A stretch of DNA of 64,000 nucleotides from Pontibacter oryzae (GCF_003576375.1 NZ_QWGE01000004.1:186001-250000), one strand, 5' to 3'; positions 30,503 to 39,171 are shown, counted from the first letter of the stretch. Numbers and translations: made by a program. Notes: a model not told the origin generated them from the letters alone.

Positions 30503-32881
30503 ATGAAAAAAGCTATACTTCTTTTTGCCATCGTTTTCGCCGCACTTTCCGCCGAGGCCCAGACCAAGATACTTTTCGAGGAGAAAACACCGGAAGCATA
30601 CCTGCTGAAGTATGGCAGCGGCGCAAGTGGCAGCCAGGCCCAACTCAACCTGATGATACAGCTGCTCGAGCAACACCAGGTAACAACCAAAAGCGGCAGG
30701 CCACCACGCAAACCCGAGTTTACGCTGAAGTTTGTGCAGCACGCGCAAGTACTGGATGCCGGCGATATGCTAAAGCTACAGGTAAAGATCGGTAAGCCGG
30801 AGATTAGCGGAAGCACGCAGTACAAAGGCTTTGAGCTAGGCGAGGCCCTGCTGCCGGAAAAGTATAGCGCCCGCATAAAATTGCTGAATAGCCGGAATGA
30901 GGTGGTGCAGGCATACGACCGCGAGGTGAAACTGATAGCCAGCGAAACCGAATTACTGTTGGCGCAAGTGCCCGACACTGCTGCCAACCAGGTGTACAGG
31001 TTGGTGATAGAGCAGGAGCAGATCACCTATCTGCCACAGGACATCGCGCAGCTGAAAGAGCAACTCCGCGTAATTCAGGCATACTTTGCCGCAGATGCCC
31101 GTGTGCTGGATGCCTTACAGAAAATAGCATACATCCGCCCGGATGATATTGATCACCTTGTTGTGCAGGATAGAAAACTGCAGGAGCTGGAGCAGGAGTA
31201 TATCCAGCTAAAAAAAGAGAACTATACAGAAAAGCTACACCTGAAACAGCAGGACCCGCAGCGCCTGGAGTATAAAATGAACCAGTTGCAACAGGTACTG
31301 AAAGAGCGCCGCCAAGCCATTAACTATACGCTGGCAACCATCCATGAGCATTTCTATAATCGTGGCGTGAGCCTGCTGAACAGCGGAAACGCATCTGCGG
31401 CGGAGGCATACTTTGCAAAATCCGTGGAGGCTAACCCTGCCTTTGCCCCGGCGCACGTGCAGTTGGCCCGCATCGATCTACGCAACGGTTACCTGCCGGA
31501 GGCTACCAACCGCACCCGCGATGTGTTAACCCGCATGCGCGTAGACCAGCAAACGGAGCAAATGGCATTGGGCGTAGCGCAAGATATCTATGCGGCGCAC
31601 ATTACCAAAGGAAATACTTATACCACCCGAGGCAATTATTTTGAGGCCCTGGATGCTTACGCCGATGCCCGTGATCTTTGCAGCACCCTGGGTGGGTTGC
31701 GTTGCAGCATGCAGGCACTAAACGATGGTGAGGCACGGGCTGCCGGTGGCGCTTACCGCCAGCTGGTAGAGAGCGGCAAGCGCTACCTGGGCCAGAACAA
31801 CCTGCCAGAGGCGGAAAAGGTGGCGCAGGATGCCCTTCGGTTTCAGAAGGAGTATGATTATGTGCTCCATAACGCCATGGAGGCCGGCGACTTGCTGGGC
31901 CAGATCAAGTTTCAGTATTACCTGGCGTTTATAGATCAGGGCAAAGTATACTTAGGCAAACAAAACTATAAAGCGGCCTTAGCGGCTTTTGAGGATGCCT
32001 TGGAGCTGGAGAGAAACTATGCCTTCCGGCCGGTGCAGGAGCTGCAACTGCTCTCTAAAAAGGCGGCGAAGCCGGTGCTGCTTGCCATGTTGGGCGAGGG
32101 CTACGAGCAGGCTATGCAAAATCAACTGAGCCATGCACGACAAACTGCTTCTGAGGCCACGGCCATGCAGGAGCGCTTTGCCCTGGCACAGGACCAGGAA
32201 GTGCTGCAAAAGTATACTTTGCTGCGTGAGCGTATTTTTATGCAGGAATGTATAAACATGCAAGCTGCCTACGACAAGCATTTCCAGAACGCGAAAGCAC
32301 TTGCCCTTGAGAAAAAGTATATCGCAGCAGACCAGGCTTATGAAGCAGCCATAAATGCAGCCAACAGTAAAGCAGAGTGCACCATTGCCACCTTTACCGC
32401 CGAGGATGGCAGAACCGCAATTGCGGCAGCTGCCAACTACCAACGCCAACTGGAGAACGCAGATAGGCTAATTGCTAGAAAGCAGTACAGAGAAGCGGCT
32501 AATGTATACGAAGAAGCCCGGAAGTACTATCTGGCGCAGCAGGTAAATAAGTATGGCCTGGACCATATCTCGCTGTTCAACTTTGCCAAAGATCACCGCA
32601 ACAAGGATTTTACTGCCGAAGTGGTGGCCTACTACGCCAACATAGGAGAGGAGCAGGTAGCCATTCAGCTGCTTTCTGACCTGTTAGAAAAAGGCTACCG
32701 CCGGGGCAAGACCAAAAAAGTGCAGCAGCAACTTGGCCGCCAACTGGCCCTGAAAGATGTGCAGCAAGGGCAGCCTGCCGATGCCAAGGTACTGTCAGTG
32801 AAGTATAGCCAAAACAACCGCGACCTGAAAAAGCTGAAGAAAGCCTACGAAAAAGAGCGGAAGCAACTGGCAAAAAGATAA
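30503..32881 (+). CDS. Secreted tetratricopeptide-repeat protein
   Basis: 792 residues. A signal peptide is clear (MKKAILLFAIVFAALSAEA, cleavage before Gln). The N-terminal third is mainly beta-type, with no family I recognise; the rest is helical, with TPR-like units such as YNRGVSLLNSGNASAAEAYF (about residue 287), YTTRGNYFEALDAYADA and YLGKQNYKAALAAFEDALEL. The tail is strongly basic (DLKKLKKAYEKERKQLAKR). It is probably periplasmic or outer-membrane associated and binds other proteins. It stands alone, flanked by a divergent dehydrogenase and a convergent phosphatase gene. Confidence 0.75.
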   Translation: MKKAILLFAIVFAALSAEAQTKILFEEKTPEAYLLKYGSGASGSQAQLNLMIQLLEQHQVTTKSGRPPRKPEFTLKFVQHAQVLDAGDMLKLQVKIGKPEISGSTQYKGFELGEALLPEKYSARIKLLNSRNEVVQAYDREVKLIASETELLLAQVPDTAANQVYRLVIEQEQITYLPQDIAQLKEQLRVIQAYFAADARVLDALQKIAYIRPDDIDHLVVQDRKLQELEQEYIQLKKENYTEKLHLKQQDPQRLEYKMNQLQQVLKERRQAINYTLATIHEHFYNRGVSLLNSGNASAAEAYFAKSVEANPAFAPAHVQLARIDLRNGYLPEATNRTRDVLTRMRVDQQTEQMALGVAQDIYAAHITKGNTYTTRGNYFEALDAYADARDLCSTLGGLRCSMQALNDGEARAAGGAYRQLVESGKRYLGQNNLPEAEKVAQDALRFQKEYDYVLHNAMEAGDLLGQIKFQYYLAFIDQGKVYLGKQNYKAALAAFEDALELERNYAFRPVQELQLLSKKAAKPVLLAMLGEGYEQAMQNQLSHARQTASEATAMQERFALAQDQEVLQKYTLLRERIFMQECINMQAAYDKHFQNAKALALEKKYIAADQAYEAAINAANSKAECTIATFTAEDGRTAIAAAANYQRQLENADRLIARKQYREAANVYEEARKYYLAQQVNKYGLDHISLFNFAKDHRNKDFTAEVVAYYANIGEEQVAIQLLSDLLEKGYRRGKTKKVQQQLGRQLALKDVQQGQPADAKVLSVKYSQNNRDLKKLKKAYEKERKQLAKR

Positions 32882-32882
32882 C

Positions 32883-32923
32883 GCAAAAGCGCCCTGAGAG
32901 TCATACTTTCAGGGCGCTTTTGC
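32883..32923. terminator. Bidirectional terminator between TPR gene and ppx
   Basis: GCAAAAGCGCCCTGA (32883-32897) is perfectly inverted as TCAGGGCGCTTTTGC (32909-32923), 15 pairs with an 11-base loop and short A/T runs on both sides, between converging genes. Confidence 0.85.
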
Positions 32924-32942
32924 TATGTTACAATCCAATAGT

Positions 32943-33881
32943 TTACTGCCCGGCCAGCATCTGGTGCAGCACGCCTTCCTTCAGCGCATACGCCGATACC
33001 CTTATTTCCTGCAGGCCATACTTCTGCAGCACAAAGTCAACGGCTATACTTGCCAGCACGATCATATCCACGCGCATTTCCAGCATGCCGGGTATAGCCA
33101 GTCGCTCGTCGTGGTTTTTAGTGAGCAGCTCGTTGTGCACTTCGTAGAAATCCGGCAGGCTCAGGACAGATGCCGGTGGCGTGGCTGTAGCGCGTGACAT
33201 ATCGCCTTTGCGTTGAGCATCTATATCGCAGAGCGTATCAAAGGTGCCTGAGGAGCCAACCAGGTTGGTTGGCTTATACATTGCCACGGCCTCTGAAAGC
33301 GGTTGCAGGCGCTCGTCTAGGTATGCTTTTTCGGCGGTTATACTTTCGGCAGGTATGGGGTCTTGTGTGAAGAACTTATCCATGAGGCGCTGCGCCCCCA
33401 GTTCAAAACTCTGCTTCCAGAAGATCTTGTGCTGGTTGCAAAGTATAAACTCCACGCTGCCGCCGCCAATATCCATGATCAAAGAGGAATCGGTGTTAAG
33501 CACGCCGGCTGCGCGCACGCCGTAGTAGATCAGCTCTGCCTCGCGGGCGCCGTCAATCACTTCCACCTCAATATTCGTCTGTTCAAAAACATCCTTCACA
33601 AAACGTTCGCCGTTGCTGGCGTTGCGCACCATACTTGTAGCCATGGCGCGTACGGTTTGGGCACCGAACTCGTCGATGGTTTTGCGGAAGTCGCGGAGCG
33701 TGCGCAGGGCGCGTTCGGAGGCCTCGGGGGCAATGGCACCGCTACTGATGCCGCCCTGGCCCAGTCGCACGGGCACTTTGGTTTTGTAAAGCTCTTTTAG
33801 TTGCCCTTGCTCCGTTACCTCTGTAACCAGCAGGTGAAACGTGTTGGTGCCCATATCAATTAATGCGAGGCGTTTTGTCAT
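32943..33881 (-). CDS. Ppx/GppA family phosphatase (exopolyphosphatase-like)
   Basis: 312 residues of the actin-like ASKHA fold: ALIDMGTNTFHLLV (phosphate loop 1), then SLIMDIGGGSVEFIL (phosphate loop 2), and VGSSGTFDTLCDI. The short length, without the C-terminal HD domain of E. coli Ppx and GppA, is the single-domain form common in Bacteroidota. It acts on inorganic polyphosphate or (p)ppGpp; which one cannot be told from sequence. The two membrane protein genes lie upstream on the same strand, 72 bases away. Confidence 0.88.
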   Translation of the reverse strand: MTKRLALIDMGTNTFHLLVTEVTEQGQLKELYKTKVPVRLGQGGISSGAIAPEASERALRTLRDFRKTIDEFGAQTVRAMATSMVRNASNGERFVKDVFEQTNIEVEVIDGAREAELIYYGVRAAGVLNTDSSLIMDIGGGSVEFILCNQHKIFWKQSFELGAQRLMDKFFTQDPIPAESITAEKAYLDERLQPLSEAVAMYKPTNLVGSSGTFDTLCDIDAQRKGDMSRATATPPASVLSLPDFYEVHNELLTKNHDERLAIPGMLEMRVDMIVLASIAVDFVLQKYGLQEIRVSAYALKEGVLHQMLAGQ

Positions 33882-33953
33882 GGTTTTTTGGTGATGGTAT
33901 TGAGGATGAATGTATGGAATGATTATTCTTTAGCAGAAATGCTGCGCTGCGGA

Positions 33954-34397
33954 TCAGTTTTTATTTCGCTTAAAAATCAATTTACGCAGAACAAGGTACC
34001 CATTGCTAACTTTATGTTTCTTGATGAAGAACGGCAAACTAATGGCTACCAGCAGCGAAATACAAGCCGCGGTACCCAACCCTCCGCCATAGCCTGCAAA
34101 AAATGTACTCGTATTCAGGTAAATCAACGAAAAAATTAAGCCTGAGACCCCAACCAGCAGATAATTGGAAACAACGTTCGAGGAGACCATCCCAATAAAC
34201 GAAGCGCCTATAAAAACCACCGGAATATTTTCTGTAAGCCGGGGTGAAAGCAGTTCCGGGAAGAAGTAAAAAAACAAGCCAACTAACAGCGAAAGAAGTG
34301 CCGATGCCCGAACCGGACCTTGCTTCAGGCGCACATTCATAAAATAGGTGCTGATAGCCGCAAAAACGCCCGTAATGATAAGTATTGCTGCAGTCAT
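33954..34397 (-). CDS. Membrane protein, second of a paralogous pair
   Basis: 147 residues with four to five hydrophobic segments and a basic tail (FKRNKN). Internal motifs IGASFIGMVSSNVVSNYLL and GYGGGLGTAA repeat those of the protein encoded just upstream (CGAFVGMSSQNVAGNFLF and GFGGKLGTVA), so the two are paralogues. I do not recognise the family. Its ATG directly follows the TAG of the upstream gene, so translation is probably coupled and the products may form a two-part membrane complex. That is inference. Confidence 0.72.
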   Translation of the reverse strand: MTAAILIITGVFAAISTYFMNVRLKQGPVRASALLSLLVGLFFYFFPELLSPRLTENIPVVFIGASFIGMVSSNVVSNYLLVGVSGLIFSLIYLNTSTFFAGYGGGLGTAACISLLVAISLPFFIKKHKVSNGYLVLRKLIFKRNKN

Positions 34398-34952
34398 CTA
34401 CTTTAAGAAAATAAAGATTAGCAAATAGGTAAGCGCTACCCCGCCAAAAGCAACAGTGCCCAGCTTGCCGCCAAACCCATGGAATATATTTTTAGAGAAC
34501 ACCAGCAACATACCGGCTACAAAGCTGGCGAAAAGGATGAACAGAAAATTACCCGCCACATTCTGGCTCGACATGCCCACGAAAGCACCGCAATACGCCG
34601 CCGCCGGAACCTCCTGCAGCAGCCTGCCTTTCTTGTTTAGCAACGGCACAAAGGAGGCCGCAGTGCCCACTGCCCCAGCCGCTATAACCGGCCCGAGCGC
34701 AGCATGCACGTTTAGGTAATGCGTTACGGTGGCGCCCAACATCACAAAGAGCACGGCAAAAAAGTCCTGTTTCAGGTGCTTGTTGTCGTGCATCGGTACT
34801 TTGGTGTAAGCGATGAACATAAGTATGGAGATGGAAACAACGAATACCAGGATCGGGATGATGTTGAATTTCTCCAGAAGTATGGCTAGCAAAAAAGACG
34901 CTTGGAGCAGGATTAAGAGCAGAAAGGGTATTTTCTTAAAATGTTTTTTCAT
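34398..34952 (-). CDS. Membrane protein, first of a paralogous pair
   Basis: 184 residues with six or so hydrophobic segments: two near the N-terminus (about 8-26 and 30-48), then VLFVMLGATVTHYL, LGPVIAAGAVGTAASFVPLL, and the motif-bearing stretch AAYCGAFVGMSSQNVAGNFL, ending HGFGGKLGTVAFGG and a last segment. Small residues (G, A, S) and one Asn in the motif suggest a helix-packing or substrate path. The next gene encodes a shorter relative. Function unknown; transport is a guess. Confidence 0.72.
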   Translation of the reverse strand: MKKHFKKIPFLLLILLQASFLLAILLEKFNIIPILVFVVSISILMFIAYTKVPMHDNKHLKQDFFAVLFVMLGATVTHYLNVHAALGPVIAAGAVGTAASFVPLLNKKGRLLQEVPAAAYCGAFVGMSSQNVAGNFLFILFASFVAGMLLVFSKNIFHGFGGKLGTVAFGGVALTYLLIFIFLK

Positions 34953-35083
34953 GCAAGTATGCTGTAGTTTGATGCAAGCACCATACTATAGAGTCACTAC
35001 GGGGTTTAAAGAATAGGGTAGCAGCGGATGGTAAAGCTGCTGCTTAGCATTAGAGCTTTTATTGTAACCGTGCTGCTGTTATA
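34953..35083. other. Gene-free stretch left of the RNA candidate
   Basis: Upstream of the reverse-strand membrane gene pair; presumably holds its promoter, but I see no exact reverse TAnnTTTG box. A reverse frame of 66 residues running through the region has no recognisable features and crosses the hairpins to the right, so it is not called. Confidence 0.4.
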
Positions 35084-35232
35084 CTTGTTTAGGGGAATTT
35101 TTAAAAGAGCATTTGTAATAACATGAACGCAGAGGGTATTTTGCTTTTGTTGGCATAGCTGTCTATAATCCCCTGCGTTCACGTTAAACAAGAAAGCTAG
35201 CACCACACATCAAATCATGGCACTAGCTTTTT
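35084..35232 (+). ncRNA. Candidate structured RNA with own terminator
   Basis: CTTGTTTA (35084-35091) pairs with TAAACAAG (35185-35192). Inside it GAACGCAG (35125-35132) pairs with CTGCGTTC (35173-35180) and GGG with CCC across a bulged A. Directly after comes a terminator-like hairpin, AAAGCTAG (35193-35200) with CTAGCTTT (35223-35230) and a T run. A near -7 box TATACTTG overlaps the first stem arm. The final hairpin could instead be the terminator of the DUF2490 gene on the other strand, so the RNA is only a candidate. Confidence 0.3.
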
Positions 35233-35255
35233 ATACTTAGAGCTGCTAAGAGCAC

Positions 35256-35954
35256 TTAAAACTTATGGTGCAAGCCAACCTGTAACTGGTTTTTGCCCCA
35301 GTTGTCGGTTTTTTGGTTCATGTAGCCGAGTTGTACTCTCAGGCCGGGCTTAATTACGAAACCCATACCTGCGTAGGCCCTGTTTCGGTCAAAGTACTCA
35401 ACTGTTCTATCATCGCCGATGTCTTGCTGTCCGTTAATAAAAACCTCGTTGTATAGCGCCAGGTAAACCGCATTTTCCTCAAGCGCAACTTTGTTAAGCG
35501 GTACGTTTAGCATCAGGTTATAACGGTAACGTGTACGGAAATCTTGATCTTCCACAAAGCGCTGCTCAAACCGGAACCTGTTGGTCAAGTAAAACCTGCT
35601 GCCCACTTTTACCGGAACCAGTGCTTCCTGATATATCCGGCTTTCAGTGGTGGTCGCATCGCTGGAGCCGTAAGCCCCGGTAGTGATATTGGCATAACCC
35701 AGCGTGAACGTAACGTTGGCATCGCGCGGGGTATAGGTTACGCCACTGCGTATGAGCAGTTGCTCCAAATCGCCGGCTACGTTCCAGTTGCGGTACTGTA
35801 TATCACCCTGCACGCCCCATTGGCTGTCTTTAAACGTGGTGTTGAAGAAATACATGTACCAAGCTCCCAGCTTATCCTCGTTTATTTGTGCCACTCCTGC
35901 TTTCGGCAGAAAAAGGCAAACGGCAATCAGTGCTAACAGTATTTTTTTACTCAT
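35256..35954 (-). CDS. DUF2490 family outer-membrane beta-barrel protein
   Basis: 232 residues. A signal peptide (MSKKILLALIAVCLFLPKAGVA, cleavage before Gln) is followed by the DUF2490 pattern: KLGAWYMYFFNTTF, WGVQGDIQYRNWNV, RFEQRFVEDQDFRTRYR and a final strand ending in aromatic-terminated LQVGLHHKF, as expected for an outer-membrane barrel. The family is widespread in Bacteroidota with no assigned function. It is monocistronic by context; the hairpin at 35,193-35,232 could terminate it. Confidence 0.85.
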   Translation of the reverse strand: MSKKILLALIAVCLFLPKAGVAQINEDKLGAWYMYFFNTTFKDSQWGVQGDIQYRNWNVAGDLEQLLIRSGVTYTPRDANVTFTLGYANITTGAYGSSDATTTESRIYQEALVPVKVGSRFYLTNRFRFEQRFVEDQDFRTRYRYNLMLNVPLNKVALEENAVYLALYNEVFINGQQDIGDDRTVEYFDRNRAYAGMGFVIKPGLRVQLGYMNQKTDNWGKNQLQVGLHHKF

Positions 35955-36014
35955 CTTATACTTCAGATCTATTTTTTAAAACATTTATACTTTGAACTGG
36001 TAAACCGTGCCTCG

Positions 36015-36908
36015 TTACTTTTTGACCGATGTAAACCTGAAGAACGTTCCGAGCGGAAGGCGGCGGTTGCCGTTGTCGTGCAGGTATAGCTCGCCCAGTT
36101 CCTCGTTCTGAACCTGCTCGCCAAAGGTGTCGCGCATTAGGTTGTCCAGCACCATTGCCGAGAAGCCCATAGAGTACAGGTTAATCAGCAGAAAATAATC
36201 GGTGCCGTCCAGCATGTCGTGGCAAAGCTTTATCATTTCGTTCAGCTCGTTTTCCAGCTGCCACTTTTCGCCGTTTGGCCCGCGCCCGTAGCTGGGTGGG
36301 TCCAGGATGATGCCGTTATACTTATTGCCCCGCTTTACCTCGCGGCGCGCATACTTCATGGCGTCTTCTACCAGCCAGCGTACGTTGTCCAGGTTGCTGG
36401 CTTCCATGTTGTCGCGGGCCCAGAAGTTAACCTGCTTGATGGAGTCGAGGTGCGTAACGTCGGCGCCGGCGGCTTTGGCGGCCAGGGTGGCGGCACCGGT
36501 GTAGGCAAACATGTTAAGCACTTTGGGCTGCGGCGTTTTCAGGTTTTTGGTGGTATCGTAGATAAATTTCCAGTTGCTGTCCTGCTCTGGAAAAATGCCT
36601 ACGTGCTTAAACGACGAGAGGCCCAACCTGAAACGCAGCTTCAGGTCGTTATACTTGTAGTTGATGAACCACTGCTCCGGCATTCCCTTTTTCAGTTTCC
36701 ACTGGCCTTTTTCCTGGCTGCCTTTGTCGCGGGTAAACACGGCATTGGCCAGGCGCTGCCACTCCTGCTCGGGCAGGTGCTTGTCCCAAATAGCCTGTGG
36801 CTCAGGGCGCGCCACGTAGTACTCGCCGAAGCGCTCCAGCTTCTCAAAATTTCCGGAATCAACCAGCTCGTAATCGGCCCAGTTTTCTGTAGTTAAAAAG
36901 GAATACAT
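36015..36908 (-). CDS. Class I SAM-dependent methyltransferase (RlmI/K-like)
   Basis: 297 residues from the ATG at 36908 (MYSFLTTENWADYEL). A start at 36959 would add 17 residues but lies upstream of the predicted transcript start (-7 box at 36947-36954). The SAM site is VLNMFAYTGAATLAAKAAGA with acidic HLDSIKQVNFWARDN, and the catalytic motif is ILDPPSYGRGPNGEKW. The layout resembles 23S rRNA cytosine or guanine methyltransferases of the RlmI/RlmK type, but lacks a PUA domain. The substrate is therefore not certain. It is divergent from dapF. Confidence 0.85.
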   Translation of the reverse strand: MYSFLTTENWADYELVDSGNFEKLERFGEYYVARPEPQAIWDKHLPEQEWQRLANAVFTRDKGSQEKGQWKLKKGMPEQWFINYKYNDLKLRFRLGLSSFKHVGIFPEQDSNWKFIYDTTKNLKTPQPKVLNMFAYTGAATLAAKAAGADVTHLDSIKQVNFWARDNMEASNLDNVRWLVEDAMKYARREVKRGNKYNGIILDPPSYGRGPNGEKWQLENELNEMIKLCHDMLDGTDYFLLINLYSMGFSAMVLDNLMRDTFGEQVQNEELGELYLHDNGNRRLPLGTFFRFTSVKK

Positions 36909-36946
36909 ATCTTTGTCGTTTATTTTGGCAGCGTGCTGCTTAGAGG

Positions 36947-36954
36947 CAAAAGTA
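36947..36954 (-). promoter_or_regulatory. -7 box of the methyltransferase gene
   Basis: On the reverse strand these bases read TACTTTTG, an exact TAnnTTTG. A transcript starting near 36940 fixes the start codon at 36908 and not at 36959. Confidence 0.5.
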
Positions 36955-37014
36955 CTCAATATCCGCTGAACCTAAAAAAGGGCACGCAGCCACAGATTTA
37001 TTTGTTACAAACAC

Positions 37015-37791
37015 ATGGCAATTAGCTTTTACAAGTATCAGGGCACGGGCAACGACTTTGTGATGGTCGATAACCGTAAACTAAATTTCCCGGCAGAAGA
37101 CGAAGAATTGGTAAAGCACCTCTGCGACCGCCGCAAGGGCATTGGCGCCGACGGGCTTATCCTACTGCAGGACCACCCGGACTATGACTTCGAGATGGTA
37201 TACTATAATGCCGATGGCCGTGTAGGATCGATGTGCGGTAACGGCGCGCGCTGCACCGTGCGCTTTGCCCGCCAACTGGGCGTGATAGAGGATGTTGCCT
37301 GCTTCCTGGCTGCCGATGGCGAGCACCAGGCCAGCGTAGAGCGCGACCTGATCCAGCTGAAGATGAACGATGTGAAAAGCATAGAGCAGATCGGACCGGA
37401 TTATTACCTCAACACTGGCTCGCCGCATTACGTGCGTTTCGTGGACAATGCAGAGCAGCTGGACGTGTACGGAGAAGGACGAGCGGTAAGGTATAACGAG
37501 CGCTTCAGCGAGGTTGGCACCAACGTTAACTTTGTGCAGCGCCTCTCCGAGAACGAGATTTTTGTACGGACCTACGAGCGCGGCGTCGAGGACGAGACGC
37601 TTTCCTGCGGCACGGGCGTAACGGCCTGCGCCCTGGTGGCAAAAATAAATGGTATGCAAAGCCCTATAAAGGTGAAAGTGCTAGGTGGAGAGCTAGAGGT
37701 AGCTTTTGAGCAGCAGGAAGATAGCAGCTTTAAGCAAATATACCTGATCGGACCGGCTAAACTGGTGTTTACAGGCACAATCAGCTCATAA
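37015..37791 (+). CDS. dapF: Diaminopimelate epimerase
   Basis: 258 residues. The two catalytic cysteines lie in SMCGNGARC (Cys74) and [10 protein letters not shown] (Cys198), and the start [16 protein letters not shown] is typical. It interconverts LL- and meso-diaminopimelate for lysine and peptidoglycan synthesis. It is divergent from the methyltransferase gene, and no other dap gene is nearby. 190 bases separate it from the next gene, including AAGTATA repeats. Confidence 0.97.
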   Translation: MAISFYKYQGTGNDFVMVDNRKLNFPAEDEELVKHLCDRRKGIGADGLILLQDHPDYDFEMVYYNADGRVGSMCGNGARCTVRFARQLGVIEDVACFLAADGEHQASVERDLIQLKMNDVKSIEQIGPDYYLNTGSPHYVRFVDNAEQLDVYGEGRAVRYNERFSEVGTNVNFVQRLSENEIFVRTYERGVEDETLSCGTGVTACALVAKINGMQSPIKVKVLGGELEVAFEQQEDSSFKQIYLIGPAKLVFTGTISS

Positions 37792-37961
37792 AGTATACCT
37801 TCTTTTTAAAGATGATTCTGCCATACTTCTCAGCACAAATTATCCGAAGAAGAATGCAGCGTCTTCGGCAAAGTTTACTCAAGAGATGAGCGCACAAGTA
37901 TAAAATAAGGCTCCTGGTAAGTATAAATTGCCGGGAGCCTTTTCTTTTTGTAGATTGATCG

Positions 37962-37975
37962 AAGTATAAAGTATA
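37962..37975. repeat. Tandem AAGTATA pair
   Basis: Two copies of AAGTATA stand directly in tandem (37962-37968 and 37969-37975), 6 bases before the GNAT gene. Single copies lie 45 to 180 bases to the left as well. They belong to the dispersed word described separately. Confidence 0.6.
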
Positions 37976-37981
37976 AACCAC

Positions 37982-38500
37982 GTGTTTCTGAAAACTGACC
38001 ATACTTACCTGAGGGCCCTGGAGCCAACCGACCTGGATTTCCTTTTCAACCTGGAGAACGATACCTCGGTGTGGCATGTGGGCAACACGCTTGCGCCCTA
38101 TTCCAGGCATGTGCTGGAGCAGTACCTCGAAAACGCCGCCCTGGATATTTATACTGTAAAGCAGCTGCGGCTGGTCATCTGTAACGCAGCACACGAGGCC
38201 GTAGGCGCCGTAGACCTCTACGACTTTGACCCCATGCACCGCAGAGCAGGCATAGGCATTATGGTAATGGCAGAGCACCGGGGCAACGGACATGCCAAAG
38301 AAGCCTTGCACCTGCTGCTAGGCTATTGCCAGCGCAAACTGCAGCTGCACCAGGTATACTGTTCTGTTACAGCCTCCAACCTGCCAAGTATAAACCTCTT
38401 CACGCAGGCCAGCTTTCAGCAAATAGGGCTTCGGAAAGATTGGTTGAAAACTGTGGATGGCTGGGAAGATGTGGTGGAGTTTCAGCATTTATACTTATAA
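37982..38500 (+). CDS. GNAT acetyltransferase, RimJ/RimL type
   Basis: 172 residues from a GTG start at 37982. The acetyl-CoA site is GIGIMVMAEHRGNGHAKEAL (the V-x-x-x-x-G-x-G/A pattern), followed by VYCSVTASNLPSINLFTQAS and FQQIGLRKDWL, characteristic of the RimJ/RimL/SpeG-like branch. The substrate (protein N-terminus, amino acid or polyamine) is unknown. A second GNAT gene starts 3 bases later, and the two are likely one operon. Confidence 0.85.
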   Translation: MFLKTDHTYLRALEPTDLDFLFNLENDTSVWHVGNTLAPYSRHVLEQYLENAALDIYTVKQLRLVICNAAHEAVGAVDLYDFDPMHRRAGIGIMVMAEHRGNGHAKEALHLLLGYCQRKLQLHQVYCSVTASNLPSINLFTQASFQQIGLRKDWLKTVDGWEDVVEFQHLYL

Positions 38501-38503
38501 AGT

Positions 38504-38974
38504 ATGACCATACAGTGTCGAAGGGCTACAGTCGAAGATATAGAAGGCATGTCTAGGGTACGGCTTACGGTGCATGAAAATAAGCTGTCAGACCCTTCGC
38601 GGGTTACTTACGAGAGCTACCGCCAGATGATAGATAAAAAAGGTGCTGGATGGGTGTGTGAGGTTGGCGGAGAAGTAGTAGGGTTTGCCATTGTAGACAT
38701 TACATCTGCAAATGTATGGGCCCTTTTTGTTGACCCTGCGCATGAGGCTAAAGGTATAGGCCGAAAACTGCATGATGAGATGTTAGCCTGGAGCTTTGAT
38801 CAGGGGCTACAGAGGTTGTGGCTTGGCACTAGCCCCGGTACCCGTGCCGAGAGGTTTTACAGAAACGCTGGCTGGCAGGAAGTTGGCAGGCGGGCAAACG
38901 GCGAGATAAAATTTGAGCTGAAACAGCAGGACCATGGTCCTGCAAATAGTCGTGCTGCATGCCTTAAGCATTAG
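38504..38974 (+). CDS. GNAT acetyltransferase
   Basis: 156 residues. The N-terminal strand-helix RRATVEDIEGMSRVRLTVHE and the cofactor motif VWALFVDPAHEAKGIGRKLH with TSPGTRAERFYRNAGWQEVG are classical GNAT features. It is unrelated in detail to the preceding GNAT. The last 20 residues (about NSRAACLKH) are unlike the family and may be a read-through tail. Substrate unknown. Confidence 0.85.
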   Translation: MTIQCRRATVEDIEGMSRVRLTVHENKLSDPSRVTYESYRQMIDKKGAGWVCEVGGEVVGFAIVDITSANVWALFVDPAHEAKGIGRKLHDEMLAWSFDQGLQRLWLGTSPGTRAERFYRNAGWQEVGRRANGEIKFELKQQDHGPANSRAACLKH

Positions 38975-39163
38975 GCTTCAGATAAAGTTTACTGAACTAC
39001 TGCCACTATGCCACATGTTACCTATTATGGCATAGCCCATTAAGCCTACAAGCATTAAATAGTAAAACCTCTATACTTTATCGGCAAATATGGCAGAAGG
39101 GCTAAGCGCCGCTCGTTCTGGTATTGTTTTAGTGCAAAGCATTAGATATATCGGAAAAAAGCC

Positions 39164-39171
39164 TATTTTTG
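39164..39171 (+). promoter_or_regulatory. -7 box of secA
   Basis: TATTTTTG, an exact TAnnTTTG, 45 bases before the secA ATG. The -33 element is unclear. The 240 bases before secA contain no gene. Confidence 0.45.

Noticed and set aside
33363..33800. Open frame of 145 codons on the + strand inside ppx
   Set aside because: Antisense to the Ppx/GppA core; composition (His-, Gly- and Ala-rich) is that of a shadow frame.
35006..35206. 66-codon reverse frame upstream of the membrane pair
   Set aside because: It crosses the arms of the candidate RNA hairpins, has no domain and a Ser/Leu/Thr-rich composition.
36219..36896. Open frame of 225 codons on the + strand
   Set aside because: It lies wholly opposite the methyltransferase gene, whose motifs are clear; the frame is low-complexity and hydrophobic and arises from GC-rich third positions.
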